Positions 15,156 through 25,800 of a stretch of DNA of 64,000 bases are shown here, one piece after another. Made by a program: the position numbers and the translations under genes. Each line of letters opens with the position of its first letter. The stretch's first letter is position 1. Where the stretch lies: NCBI GenBank assembly GCA_036154955.1, contig JAYZWL010000135.1:62001-126000 (forward strand), written 5' to 3'. The stretch is from Albimonas sp036154955 (lineage in GTDB: Bacteria; Pseudomonadota; Alphaproteobacteria; Rhodobacterales; Rhodobacteraceae). The notes below the pieces were generated by a model. That model had not been told where the DNA came from, did not search any database, and saw only the letters and a list, made by a program, of their open reading frames with translations.

Positions 15156-16098
15156 CCACGACCTTGCCCGTCGCCTCGCGCGATTTCAGCAGGCGCAGCG
15201 CCTCGTTCGCCTCCGCCAGCGGCAGCACGTTGGAGATATGGGGCCTGAGCCGCCCCTCCGTATGCCAGCCCATCAGGGTGGCGAGGCTCGCGCGCAGCAC
15301 CTCCGGCCGGAAGCTGCGATAGGTCCCGATATAGAGACCCAGCACGTCGATGTTCTTGACCATCAGGATGTTGGCCGGGATCTGCGGAATGTCGCCGGAG
15401 GCGAAGCCGATCGGGATCATCCGCGCCTCGGGCCGGCAGGCGCGCATCGCCGCCTTCCACTGGTCGCCGCCCACGGGGTCGTAGACCACGTCCACGCCGC
15501 CGAGCGCGAGACAGCGTTCGCGGATGTCCTCGGTCTCGGAATCGATCAGGTGATCGGCGCCGAAGCCCCGGGCGATCTCCAGCCGCTCCGCCCCGCGGGC
15601 GCAGGCGATGACCTCCGCCCCCATGATCTTGCCGATCTCCACCGCGGTCAGGCCCACGCCGCCGGCCGCGCCCAGCACCAGAAGCCGCTCCCCCGGCCGC
15701 ATCCGCGCCTTATGGTCGAGCGCGAGATGCGAGGTCACGTAGGCGATCTGGAAGGCGGCCGCGGCCTCCGACGACATGGCGTCGGGCGCCGGGGTGCACA
15801 GCGCCTCGGGCGCGAGGCAGTATTCGGCGAAGCCGCCCCCCGCCATCGCCGCCACCCGGGTTCCCGGGGCCAGCGACACCCCCTCCCCCACGGCGTCGAC
15901 GATCCCGCAGACCTCCCCGCCCGGCGAGAAGGGCAGCGGCGACTTCTCCTGATACTTGCCGGCCACCCGCAGCGTGTCGGCGAAATTCACCCCGCAGGCC
16001 AGCACCTTGAGCCGGACCTCGCCCGGACCGGGCTCCGGCGCCGGGGTCTCGTCCATCACCAGGTCGGCGTTGAGTTCGTGCAGGCGCATGGCGCGCAT
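15139..16098 (-). CDS. Zinc-independent NAD(P)H:quinone oxidoreductase (MDR superfamily)
   Basis: The 319-residue protein is a medium-chain reductase of the QorA type. It has a GroES-like N-terminal domain (ACGVNFADTLRVAGKYQEKS and PFSPGGEVCGIVDAVGEGV). A Rossmann domain carries the dinucleotide-binding LVLGAAGGVGLTAVEIGKI (about residues 141-159), ending GKVVVTPWA. No structural or catalytic zinc ligands are present, as expected. It reduces quinones or alpha,beta-unsaturated carbonyls with NAD(P)H in the cytoplasm. The upstream region has a 12-bp tandem repeat. The satellite repeat protein ends 163 bases upstream on the same strand, with a hairpin between, so co-transcription is unlikely. 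Confidence 0.9.
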   Translation of the reverse strand: MRAMRLHELNADLVMDETPAPEPGPGEVRLKVLACGVNFADTLRVAGKYQEKSPLPFSPGGEVCGIVDAVGEGVSLAPGTRVAAMAGGGFAEYCLAPEALCTPAPDAMSSEAAAAFQIAYVTSHLALDHKARMRPGERLLVLGAAGGVGLTAVEIGKIMGAEVIACARGAERLEIARGFGADHLIDSETEDIRERCLALGGVDVVYDPVGGDQWKAAMRACRPEARMIPIGFASGDIPQIPANILMVKNIDVLGLYIGTYRSFRPEVLRASLATLMGWHTEGRLRPHISNVLPLAEANEALRLLKSREATGKVVVTPWA

Positions 16099-16155
16099 CG
16101 GGCGGTCTCCTCCGTTCCGTCGCGACGGGCCGGGTCGGGTCGGGCCCCCGGGGGC

Positions 16156-16203
16156 GGGGCCCAGGTCGGGGCCCAGGTCGGGGCCGGCGTCGGGGCCGGC
16201 GTC
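16156..16203. repeat. Minisatellite of four 12-bp units
   Basis: Two copies of GGGGCCCAGGTC are followed without gaps by two copies of GGGGCCGGCGTC, then a partial fifth unit. It lies 58-105 bases upstream of the oxidoreductase start, so changes in copy number could alter its promoter spacing. Confidence 0.85.
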
Positions 16204-16223
16204 GGGGCGGGAGAATGCACCGC

Positions 16224-16254
16224 CCGGCCCGCCCCGGAAAGGGGGACGGGCCGG
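16224..16254 (-). terminator. Probable terminator of the 503-residue repeat protein gene
   Basis: CCGGCCCG-CCCC pairs with GGGGGACGGGCCGG (one bulge) around a short GGAAA-type loop, seven bases past the stop codon. There is no T-run downstream. Confidence 0.5.
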
Positions 16255-16260
16255 TTCCGG

Positions 16261-17772
16261 TCAGGCGATGATGTCGACCGACACGTCGACGAAGCTCGTC
16301 GCATCCGTTCCGAATTCGGTGACGTAGCGCAGGTTGTAGGCCATGTCGAAATGCTGGCCCGCCGTCAGCGTCCCATGGCGGCCTTCGGCGAAGAAGGCGA
16401 TGTCGCCGTCGGCCCCGATCCGCACCTGCCCCCCGTCCACGAGATCGAAGGTGGAGGGGGTGTCGCCGAGGATGTCTCCGTCATCGTATTGCGGCTGGAA
16501 GAAGAAGACCGACAGCGGGTCGCCGTCCAGGTCGTAGTCCTCGCCGAAGCCGTTGTCCTCGAACAGGTTCCCGCTCATGTCCCCGCTGAGCGAGAACACG
16601 AAGGCGTCCTCGCGCGGCACGGGGATCGTCTCCTCCGCCACCGGGTCGGAGGTCGTGCCCCGCACCGTGAAGGTCAGCTCCCCCTGCGCCGAGCTGCGGT
16701 CGCCGTCGCTGACCGCGTAGGTCGCGGTCACCACGCGGGTTTCGCCCGGGTCGAGATCGTCGAAATCGCCGTCCGGGTTGAACCAGAAATGCCCGTCCTT
16801 CTCCAGCCGCAGCCGTCCCCCGCCCGCGAGGTCGATGGACTTGCCGACATTCGCGGTCAGCCCGTTGACCGAGAAGATCACCACCGGATCGCCCTCGGCG
16901 TCGTAGACGGTGTTCGGATAGCGGCCGAGCACGTGCTGCGAGATGGTCTTGTCCTCGTCGGCGGCGAATTCGAAATCCGGCGCGACGGGCGGCGTGTTGA
17001 ACCCCTCCACCCGCACCGTGACGGTGGAGACCTTGGTGTAGGTCCCGTCGGTCGCCCGGTAGGTGAAGGAGGTGTCGCGGAACTCCCCGGCGCGCAGGTC
17101 GTCGAAGTCGCCGTCGGCGACGAACCAGAACTGGCCGTTCTCCATCAGCCGCACCTTGCCGCCGCCCGGCAGGTCGACCAGATCGCCCGCATTGGCGACA
17201 GAGCCGAGGAACTTGGTCACCCGCAGCGTGTCGCCGTCGGGGTCGACATCCGCGCCGAAGCCGTTGTCGGCGAAGACGTTGCCGGAGGTGGTCGCCGTCT
17301 CGTGGCTGTAGATCGTGTCCTCGCGCAGCACGGGCGGGTCGTCGCGGCCGGTGATGGTCATGGTCACCGTCGCCGTGTCCTGGAGGCCCTGCGGATCGGC
17401 GACGGTGTAGTCGAAGCTGACCGTCACGCTCTCGCCCGCGCGCAGGTAGTCGAAATGCCCGCGGGCGTCGAACCAGAAGCGCCCGTCCGACATCACCCGC
17501 ACCCGCCCCGCGATCAGGTTCAGGCCCAGCCCCACATAGGTCGCGTGATCCTCCACCGCGACCACGCGCAGGGCGCCGCCCTCCGGATCCGTGTCCGCGC
17601 CGAAGCCATGGGCGGCGAAGACCGAGCCGGAATAGAGCTGGTCCTCATGGATGGTGATGGCGTCGTCGCGCGCGTCGGGCGCGGCGTTCGCCCCGGCCAG
17701 GGACGTGGTCGTCGGACCTGCCACGGGCGACGGGGCCACGGGCGACGGGGCGACGGGCGAAATGGCGACCAT
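16261..17772 (-). CDS. Satellite repeat protein, four cadherin/VCBS-like modules
   Basis: This 503-residue protein begins with a Pro/Val/Ser-rich tail (PVAPSPVAPSPVAG, from a 15-bp duplication). Four modules of roughly 115 residues follow, each with the pattern P-x-A-x-x-D ... ED ... NGFGADxDPxGD ... GG+VR...DGxFWF..DGDFDDL...G...V.F.Y. The modules match the class that dominates the C-terminal array of the giant protein 215 bases upstream. The fourth module diverges and ends VDVSVDIIA. There is no Sec signal, RTX nonapeptide or membrane helix. The ATG has an excellent GGAGG at eight bases, so it is an independent gene and not a frameshifted tail. It is probably secreted with or bound to the giant protein; that is inference. 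Confidence 0.8.
   Translation of the reverse strand: MVAISPVAPSPVAPSPVAGPTTTSLAGANAAPDARDDAITIHEDQLYSGSVFAAHGFGADTDPEGGALRVVAVEDHATYVGLGLNLIAGRVRVMSDGRFWFDARGHFDYLRAGESVTVSFDYTVADPQGLQDTATVTMTITGRDDPPVLREDTIYSHETATTSGNVFADNGFGADVDPDGDTLRVTKFLGSVANAGDLVDLPGGGKVRLMENGQFWFVADGDFDDLRAGEFRDTSFTYRATDGTYTKVSTVTVRVEGFNTPPVAPDFEFAADEDKTISQHVLGRYPNTVYDAEGDPVVIFSVNGLTANVGKSIDLAGGGRLRLEKDGHFWFNPDGDFDDLDPGETRVVTATYAVSDGDRSSAQGELTFTVRGTTSDPVAEETIPVPREDAFVFSLSGDMSGNLFEDNGFGEDYDLDGDPLSVFFFQPQYDDGDILGDTPSTFDLVDGGQVRIGADGDIAFFAEGRHGTLTAGQHFDMAYNLRYVTEFGTDATSFVDVSVDIIA
17721..17750. repeat. Tandem 15-bp duplication in the N-terminal codons of the satellite gene
   Basis: CCACGGGCGACGGGG occurs twice in a row, with a degenerate third copy next to it. 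It encodes the repeated peptide PVAPS before the first module. Confidence 0.85.
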
Positions 17773-17933
17773 CTGGATTTCCTCCGGCGGGGGAGGCGTC
17801 GGCGGCGCCGCGATCCGGCGCGCCTCTCTGAATAACGTCTCCCCAATTGGAACGATCTTAGCCCGAAACGCTCAGGGAACCGAAGCGATTCCCCCCTGTC
17901 CCCTGCGGAAACCGCGGCGCCGGAAACATGTCG

Positions 17934-17959
17934 GGCGGCGGGATCGCTCCCGCCGCCCG
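17934..17959 (-). terminator. Terminator hairpin after the giant gene
   Basis: A perfect 11-bp stem GGGCGGCGGGA / TCCCGCCGCCC with a four-base loop lies about 30 bases past the stop of the giant gene. On the minus strand GACATGTTTCC follows, so the U-tract is weak. Confidence 0.6.
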
Positions 17960-17986
17960 CATCGCCGCCCGGTCGAAGGGGGCGGA

Positions 17987-20900
17987 TCAGACCAACGGCG
18001 CCTGCACCGTGAAGGTCATGGTGGCCGTGTCGAACAGGCCGGTCTCGTCCTCCAGCTCGTAGTAGATGCTCACGCTGCGCGAGGCGCCCGGCGAGAGGTC
18101 GTCGAAGTCGCCGTCCGGGTTGAACCAGAAGGTCCCGTCGGAGAGCAGCCGCACCCGTCCGCCCTCTTCCAGGTCGAAGGAGTTGCCGACCAGGCCCGGG
18201 TCCCCCTCCACCGCCACGATCTGGATGACGTCGCCGTCCGGATCGAAGTCCGCGCCGAAGCCGTTGTTGGCCATGGCGTTGCCGGACCGCACCCCCGTCG
18301 GCGCCGCGGCGATCGCGTCGTTCAGCGCGACCGGCGCGTCGTCCACGCCCGAGACCACCACCGTCGCCGTGGCCGGCGAGGCCGCGGCCGCGCCGTTCTG
18401 GTCGCGGATCGAGTAGGTGAAGCTCGCCGTGTCGGTCTCGCCGGAGCGCAGCAGGTCGAAATCCCCGTCCGGATCGAAGACGAAGTTCCCGTTGGCCTGC
18501 ACGATCACGAAGCCGCCGTCGGCCAGGTCGATGACCGACCCCACGCCCGAGGTCTGGCCGTTGACCCGGGTCACGGTCAGCGCGTCGCCGTCGAAGTCGC
18601 TGTCCGCCCCCGCGCCGTTGTCGGCGAACAGGTTGCCGATCCGCGGCGAGTCCGCGAAGGAGACCAGCGTGTCGGCCCGCGCCACCGGGGCCGAATTCGC
18701 CCCCCGCACCACGAAGTCGACCGTGGCCGTGTCGGACCCGCCCGAGCCGTCGGCGATTGTGTAGGTCGCCGAGGTGGTCCGGGTCTCGCCGACCGCGAGG
18801 TCGAGGAAGTCGGCTTCCGCGTCGAACGAGAACTTGCCGTCCGACAGCACCTTCAGCCGCCCGCCGCCGACGAGGTCGACATAGGCGCCGACCCCGGCCG
18901 CCTGACCGTTGACCGCCACCACCGAGAAGGCGTGGCCCTCCGGATCCGTGTCGAGCCCGCCGCCGGCCCCGGTGAACAGATAGTTCACGAAGGCCGTCGC
19001 CCGCTCGGTCGGCGAGAAGCTGTCGTCGCGCGCGACGGGGGCCTGGTCGGTGCCCTCGACCTCGATGGTCACCGTGGCGGACGACCCGCCGGTCAGCGTG
19101 TAGTCGAAGCTGACCGTGGCCGTGTCGCCCACGTCGAGCGCGTCGAAGTCGCCCGCCGGGTCGAAGACCAGGTTGCCGTCGGCGTCCAGCGTGACGATCC
19201 CGCCGCCCGCCAGCGCCACCGGCTGGCCGACATTGGCCGCCTGCCCCTCCACCGACGCCACCATCGGCGCGTCGCCGTCCGGATCCGAGTCCTCTCCCGA
19301 CCCGTTGTCGGCGAAGACCGAGGCCAGCAGCACGTCCGCGTCGGAGGTCGTGAACGCGTCGTCCTCCGCCACCGCCGGATCGTCGATGCCGTTGACCCGG
19401 ATGCTGACCGTGGTGGGCTGGGCGGCCATTTTGTTGAACTGGTCGGCCACCGTGTAGGTGAAGCTGACCATGCGGTGCTCGCCGGCGCCCAGGTCCTCGA
19501 AATCGCCGTCCGGGTCGAACCAGAACTTGCCGTCGGCGTTGACCCGCACCTTGCCGCCCGCGGCCAGGTCGATGGACTGGCCGACATTGGCCCCCAGCCC
19601 CTGCACCCGGCCCACATGCAGCACCGCGCCCGCGTCGGGGTCGCTGTCGGCGCCGCCGCCGTTGTTCTCCAGCACGTTGCGGGAATAGAGCGCCGCCTCG
19701 TCGGTGACGAAGCTGTCGGCGACGCCCTTCGGCGCGTCGTTGCGGCCCTCGACCGTGATCACGGCCTGCCCCACGTCCGAGCCGCCGAACGGGTCGGACA
19801 CGGTGTAGGTGAAGCTGACCGTCGCGGTCTGGCCCACCGCCAGGTGGTCGAACTGCCCGGTCGCCGCGTAGAAGCGGAAGAAGCCGTCGGACAGCACCCG
19901 CAGCTTGCCGCCGCCGGCGAGGTTGAGACTGACGTCGATATTCGCCGCCTGCCCGTTGACCGCGGTGACGGTCAGCGGGTCGCCGTCGATATCCGCGTCG
20001 GCCACGCCCGCCGCCCCGTTGGCCGCGAACAGCGAGCCCTCGGTGGTGGCGTCCTCATGGGACAGGATCGCGTCGTCGCCCGCGACCGGGGCGTCGTTGC
20101 GGCCCTGCACCTCGACCTCGATCGTCGCGGTCGAGGTGGCGCCGTGGCTGTCGGCGACCACGTAGTCGAAGCTGACCACGCGGCTTTCGCCCACGCCCAG
20201 GTCCTCGAAATCGCCGTCCGGATTGAACCAGTAGGTCCCGTCCGCCAGCACCCGCGCCCGGCCGCCGCCGACCACGTCGAAGCCGGTGTCGATGTCGGTC
20301 CCGCCGGCCTCGACCACGCTGATCGGGTCGCCGTCGGGGTCGGTGTCGTTGGCCAGCGCATTGCCGGAGACGGTGCCCGTCTCGTTGCCGACCTTCACGT
20401 CGTCCTGCGGCGTCGGCGCGTCGTTCTGACCGGTGACCGACAGGGTGACGGTGGAGGTCGAGACCCCGCCATGGTCGTCGGCGATCTGAACCTCGAAGCT
20501 GTCGGAGCCGACGGAACCCAGCGCCAGATGGTCGAAGGCGCCGTTGGCCTGCCAGTCGAACACGCCGCCCGCCAGCAGGGTGACGCTGGCGCCGGAGGCG
20601 AGCAGAACCGTGTCGCCCTCCGCCATCGCCACGCCGTCGACGCCGGCGACATGCAGGACGTCGCCCGTGTCGGGATCGGTGTCGTTGGCCAGGACCGAGG
20701 CGGTGGTCCCGCCCGCGTCCTCGTCCACCTCGAAGCCCTCGCCCGCGTCGTCCTGCGGGGTCGGGGCGTCGTTGCGGCCCTGGACCGTAACGGTCGCGGT
20801 GGCGGTGGAGGTCTCTCCGTGCGGATCCTCGATCGTGTAGGTGAAGCTGACCAGACGGGTCTGGCCCGCGCCCAGCTCCTCGAAGTCGCCGTCGGCCACG

Positions 20901-22870
20901 AAGTAGACCCCGCCGTCGGCGAAGACCCGGATGCGGCCGCCGCCGGCCAGGTCGACCGCCTGGTCGACCAGCCCCGCGTCTCCGTTCACCGCGACGATGG
21001 AGAAGGCGTCGCCGTCGATGTCGAAGTCCGCCCCCGCGCCGTTGTCGGCGAAGAGGTCGTGGAAGCTGGTCGCCTCCTCGTTGGAGATCAGCCCGTCGTT
21101 GAACGCGGTCGGCGCGTCGTTCACCCCGTCCACCCGCACGGTGACCACCTGGTCGGCGAGCCCGCCGCGGTTGTCGCCCAGCGTGTAGGAGAAGGTGACC
21201 GTGCGCGTCTCGCCCACCGCCAGGTCCTCGAAGTCGCCGTCGGGCGAGAACCAGAACTGGCCGTCGGCGTTGACCCGCACCCGGCCGCCGGCCGCGAGGT
21301 CGATGGACTGGCCGACATTGGCCGCCTGTCCCTCGACCCGCTTCACCCGGATCGTGTCGGCCTGGTCGATGTCGTAGTCGACGCCCGACCCGTTGTCGGC
21401 CAGCACGTTGCCGCTGCGCAGCCCGTCCTCGTCGATGAAGGTGAAGTCCGGCGCCGGCCGCGGCTTGTCGTTGCGCCCCTCCACCGTGACGGTGACATGG
21501 GCGGTGTCCGTGGCGCCGTGGATGTCGGCCACGGTGTAGTCGAAGCCGACCTGCGCGCTCTGGCCGACCGAGAGATGGTCGAACAGCCCGCCATGCGGCG
21601 CATAGAACCGCGCCGTGCCGTCGGCCAGCACCCGCAGCAACCCGCCGCCGGCCAGCGCGATGGCCTGGCCGACATTGGCCGCGACCCCGTTGACCTCGAC
21701 GATGGTGAGCGCGTCGCCCTCCACATCCCAGTCCGCGCCGGCGCCGTTGTCGGCGAACAGCGACACCACGGTCAGCGCGTCCTCGTTGGACAGGATCGCG
21801 TCGTCGCGGGCGACCGGGGCGTCGTTATGGCCCGCGATCTCCACGGTCACGGTCGCCGTGTCGGTCGCGCCATGCTCGTCCGACAGGGTGTAGACGAAGC
21901 TGTCGAAACCGGTCTCGCCGACCGCCAGCTCCTGGAAGTTCCCGTCCACGTCGTAGAGGAACTCGCCCCCCGCCAGCAGCGTGACCAGCGCGCCGGAAGC
22001 GAGGACGACCGTGTCGCCCTCCGCCATCGGCTTGCCGTCGACGCCGACGATGGACAGCACCGCCGTCGCGTCCGGATCCGTGTCGTTGCCCAGCGCGCCC
22101 GAGAGCGTCATGGCCACGTCCTCGTCCCCGGCCATCACGTCGTCGGCCGCGACCGGCGCGTCGTTCTCGCCGTTGACCCGGAACTGCACGGTCGCCGTGT
22201 CGGTCAGCCCCTCCGGATCCGCCACCGCGTAGGTGACCGAAACCGTGCGGGTCTCGCCGACATTGAGGTCCTCGAAATCGCCGTCGGCGTCGAAATAGAC
22301 CTTGCCGTCCGCCTCGATCCGCGCCCGGCCGCCCGCGGCCAGGTCGAAGGAGACGCCGACCAGCCCGGCCTGCCCGTCCACCGCGACCACGGTCAGGGCG
22401 TCGCCCTCCGGGTCGAGGTCGTCCGCGCCCGCGGCCGGGGCGATGACGTTGTCGGAGAAGACGCCGAACTCGTTCACGTCGAACAGGTCGTTCGCCGCCT
22501 CGGGCGCGTCGTTCAGGCCGGTCACCGTCACCGAGACGGTGGCCTGGTCGATCTGACCGCGGCCGTCGTTGATGGTGTAGGTGAAGCTGACCGTGCGGTC
22601 CTCGCCGACCTGGAGGTCGTCGAAGTCGCCGTCGGCGGAGAAGTAGAACGTCCCGTCCGGGAACATCCGCACCCGGCCGCCGGCCACGAGGTCGAAGGCC
22701 ACGCCGACCGTCGCCGTGCTGCCGTTGACCTTGCTGACCACGAAGCTGTCGCCGTCGGGGTCGCTGTCCGGGCCCGAGCCGTTGTCGGCGAAGGCGTCGA
22801 ACAGGATCACCGCGTCCTCGTTCAGCGTCACCGCGTCGTCCTGGGCCACCGGCGGCAGGCTCGGCGCGTC
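17987..22870 (-). repeat. Giant protein section 6: 14 modules, mostly class B
   Basis: Fourteen modules of about 115 residues end the protein. Twelve have the class B core GGGRxRVxADGxFWFxPDGDFxDLxVGETRxVxFTY; modules 3 and 7 are class A (LASGALVTLL, LASGASVTLL). The chain ends TMTFTVQAPLV. The same class B core makes up the neighbouring 503-residue protein. Confidence 0.8.
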
Positions 22871-25800
22871 GTCGTTGAGCACGGTATGGGTCGCCGCGCT
22901 GGCGGACGGATCCGCCGTGTAGCCGGCGCGGGAGATGGCCCCCAGCGTCAGCGTCAGGGTCTCGTCGGCCTCCGCCACCCGGTCGCCGATCACGTCGACG
23001 CGGATGATCTTGCGGGTCTCGCCCAGACCGAAGCTGACCGAGGCCGGCGGCGGGGTCACGAAGTCGCCGTTGGCCAGCGTGCCCGTCCGGGTCAGCGCCA
23101 CGGTCAGCGACGGGTCGGGATCGCCGGCGCGGTCGATCACGAACCAGATCGGGTTCACGCCCGCGTCGCCCTCGTCCTCCGAGGTGGTCGACTGAAGCGC
23201 CGCGCCCGGCAGGGACGGATCGGTCAGGCTGGCGCGGATCGACAGCGTGCCGCCGAGATCGTCGTTGATCGCGGTGTAGGTGGCGCTGTCCTCGGTGGCG
23301 GAGACCGTGACGTTGGGCCGGTCGGTGCCGGCGATGGTCAGGGTCAGATCCTCGTCCGCCTCCATGGTGTAGTCGCCGCGGACCTGCACCCGGAAGCTCT
23401 GGGACGACTGGCCCGAGAGCATCACGATCTGCGCCGGCGGCAGGCTGACCACGTCGGCCGAGTCGATAAGGCCGGTGCGGTCGAGGGTCACCACCGTGTC
23501 GCCGGTCAGGTCGCCGGTCCGGGTCACGGTGAACCAGACGTCCTTGGTCTTGTCGTCGCCCTCGGTCGCCGAGGCGGTCGGGGCGGCGGGCGTGGCGGCC
23601 TCCGCGCTGGGCGCCACGACGCCCACGCCGATGGAGACTTCGGAGGGCAGCAGATCCACCTCCGTCACCGTGACGTCGACCGTGGCCGTGTCGGTCCCGC
23701 CGTTCCCGTCGGAGACGGTGTAGGTGAAGCTGTCCGGCCCGAAATAGCCCGGCGTCGGGGTGTAGGTGATCACCCCGCCCGCGCCCAGGACCGCCGTGCC
23801 GTGGGCCGGCTGCACGATGCCCGCGACGCTCATCGCGTCGCCGTCGGGATCGACGTCGTTGGTCAGAACCGCGATGTCGACGGCGCCTTCCTGGGCCACC
23901 GTCACCGCGTCGTCGCCGGCGACCGGGGCGCGGTTGATCGCCTCGTAATGCACCGTGTAGGTCTGCGCGCCGCCCGAGGCGTTGTGGTCGAGGATGTGCA
24001 GCACATACTCGTAGGCCGGCCGGCCCGCGTCGGGGAAGGTGCGGTCGGTGACCCACCAGTTCGCCGCGTCCAGCACCTTGCCGTCGCTGTCGCGCACGAT
24101 CTCCACCACCCGGAAGTTTCCGTCCGAGGGCTCCAGCAGCGCCGCGTAGCTCCAGCCCGAGGCCATGGTCGCGGTGACTTGAACTTCGGTGTCGGCGCCC
24201 GAGGGCGCGCCGTCCGCGACCTCGCCGGTGGCCTGGGCCACCGCAAGCACCCCGCCGGCGGAGGAGTAGATGGCGTCCGGCGTGCCGAATTCGTCGCCGT
24301 CGTCGTTGACCAGGAAGTCCGGCAGGCCGTCATGGCCCGGCACGTCCACCTTCACCGTCTGGATCAGCTCGTGGATCCGGGTCTCGGTGATCAGCGACAG
24401 CTCCTCGATCCCGAGGCTGTTGAGATGGGTGAACTCGACCGTGTAGTTGTCGAAATGACCCTGCAGGCTGGACTGGATCAGCCAGGTCGCGACCTCGATG
24501 TCGCCCGAGGCCACGTCGCCGAAGTCCACCGTCAGGCTCTGCGTCGCCGGCTCGCCGTTGACCGAGGAGCCGATGATCTCGAATTCGACCAGCAGGCCCT
24601 TCTCGTTGTCGATGATCTCAGGCTGGGCCGAGGTGATCGACAGGTTGCGCGCGTCGCCCCCGCCCACGTTCTGCACCATGACGGCGAGCTGGAACGGATG
24701 GCTCGGCTCCACCACGTCGTCGGTGAACGGGTCGTCCGAGAACACGTCGCGCTGCCAGAAGTAATCCAGCTCAAGCTCCGCCTGCGGCTGCACCGTCACC
24801 CGCTCGCGGGCCAGCGGGAATTCCACGAAGGTCCCGTTCTCGGAATAGCCCAGCGTGCCGGTGATGAAGTAGTCGGTCGGGCTCTTGGGCGCGGCCAGCC
24901 GCGACGGGATCAGGGTGAACTCGGCCGAGCCGGTCTGGCCCGCCGCGATCACGCCGCCGTCGATGCCGGTCAGGTTGCGCAGGATCGGGTCGTCGATGCC
25001 GAAGACGTTGGTCTCCACCACGTTGCCGGCGGCGTCGCGCACCTCCAGCGTCAGGGTGATGTCGGTCAGGTCCTCGACCGTCAGGTTGACGATCTCCAGC
25101 TCCGCCAGGAAGGCCTGCCGGGTCAGCACCACGTCCTGGGTGATGCGCACCCGCACCTCGGCGCAGACGCCGGCGGTGGAGGCGATCTGGGCGGCGTAAT
25201 CGTAGACGGAGTCCGCGATCACCGCGCCCATGCTGCGCTCGTCCAGGTCCTCCGCCTCGGTCGCCAACGGCAGCAGGGCGTCGAGGATCTCGTCGATCCG
25301 GGCCCCGTCCACGATGTCCGCGCCGGCCGCGTCGGGGTCGGTGATGTCGGACTGGAGCGCGACCAGCGTGTCGTTCCAGCGGTCGGCCAGGTCGTTGACC
25401 GCGGCCTGGGTGACCGGCGAGGGCAGCGACATGGCCAGCAGGTCCGCCCGCTCCGCCCCGTCGATCATCTGCTGGGCGCCGGTCCCGCCGATGGCGGCGG
25501 CGAAGGCGTCGAAGAACGCGTCCGCATTCGCGCCGCGGCCGGTGATCTCATGCCACAGCGGATCGCCCAGAAGCTCGTCGATCAGGGCGATGGTCTGCTG
25601 GATGATCTCCGACGACAGCACCCATTCCTCTTCGAGATCCGTGCTCGGCTCGAAGAAGGGCGAGGTGCGGGCGTAGGCGTAGTCCCACCAGTCGACCACA
25701 TGCAGCAGATCGTCGATGGACCCCGCATAGGCCGGCAGAAGTTCGGTGAGCTTGGCCATGGCGCCGACCGTGTCGCCCAGCTGGAACCGGGCGAGGATGC

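Noticed and set aside
17773..17986. Giant gene and 503-residue gene as one gene split by a frameshift
   Set aside because: The giant frame ends in a complete module, a perfect hairpin follows, and the 503-codon gene has its own GGAGG ribosome-binding site and a distinct Pro-rich N-terminus.
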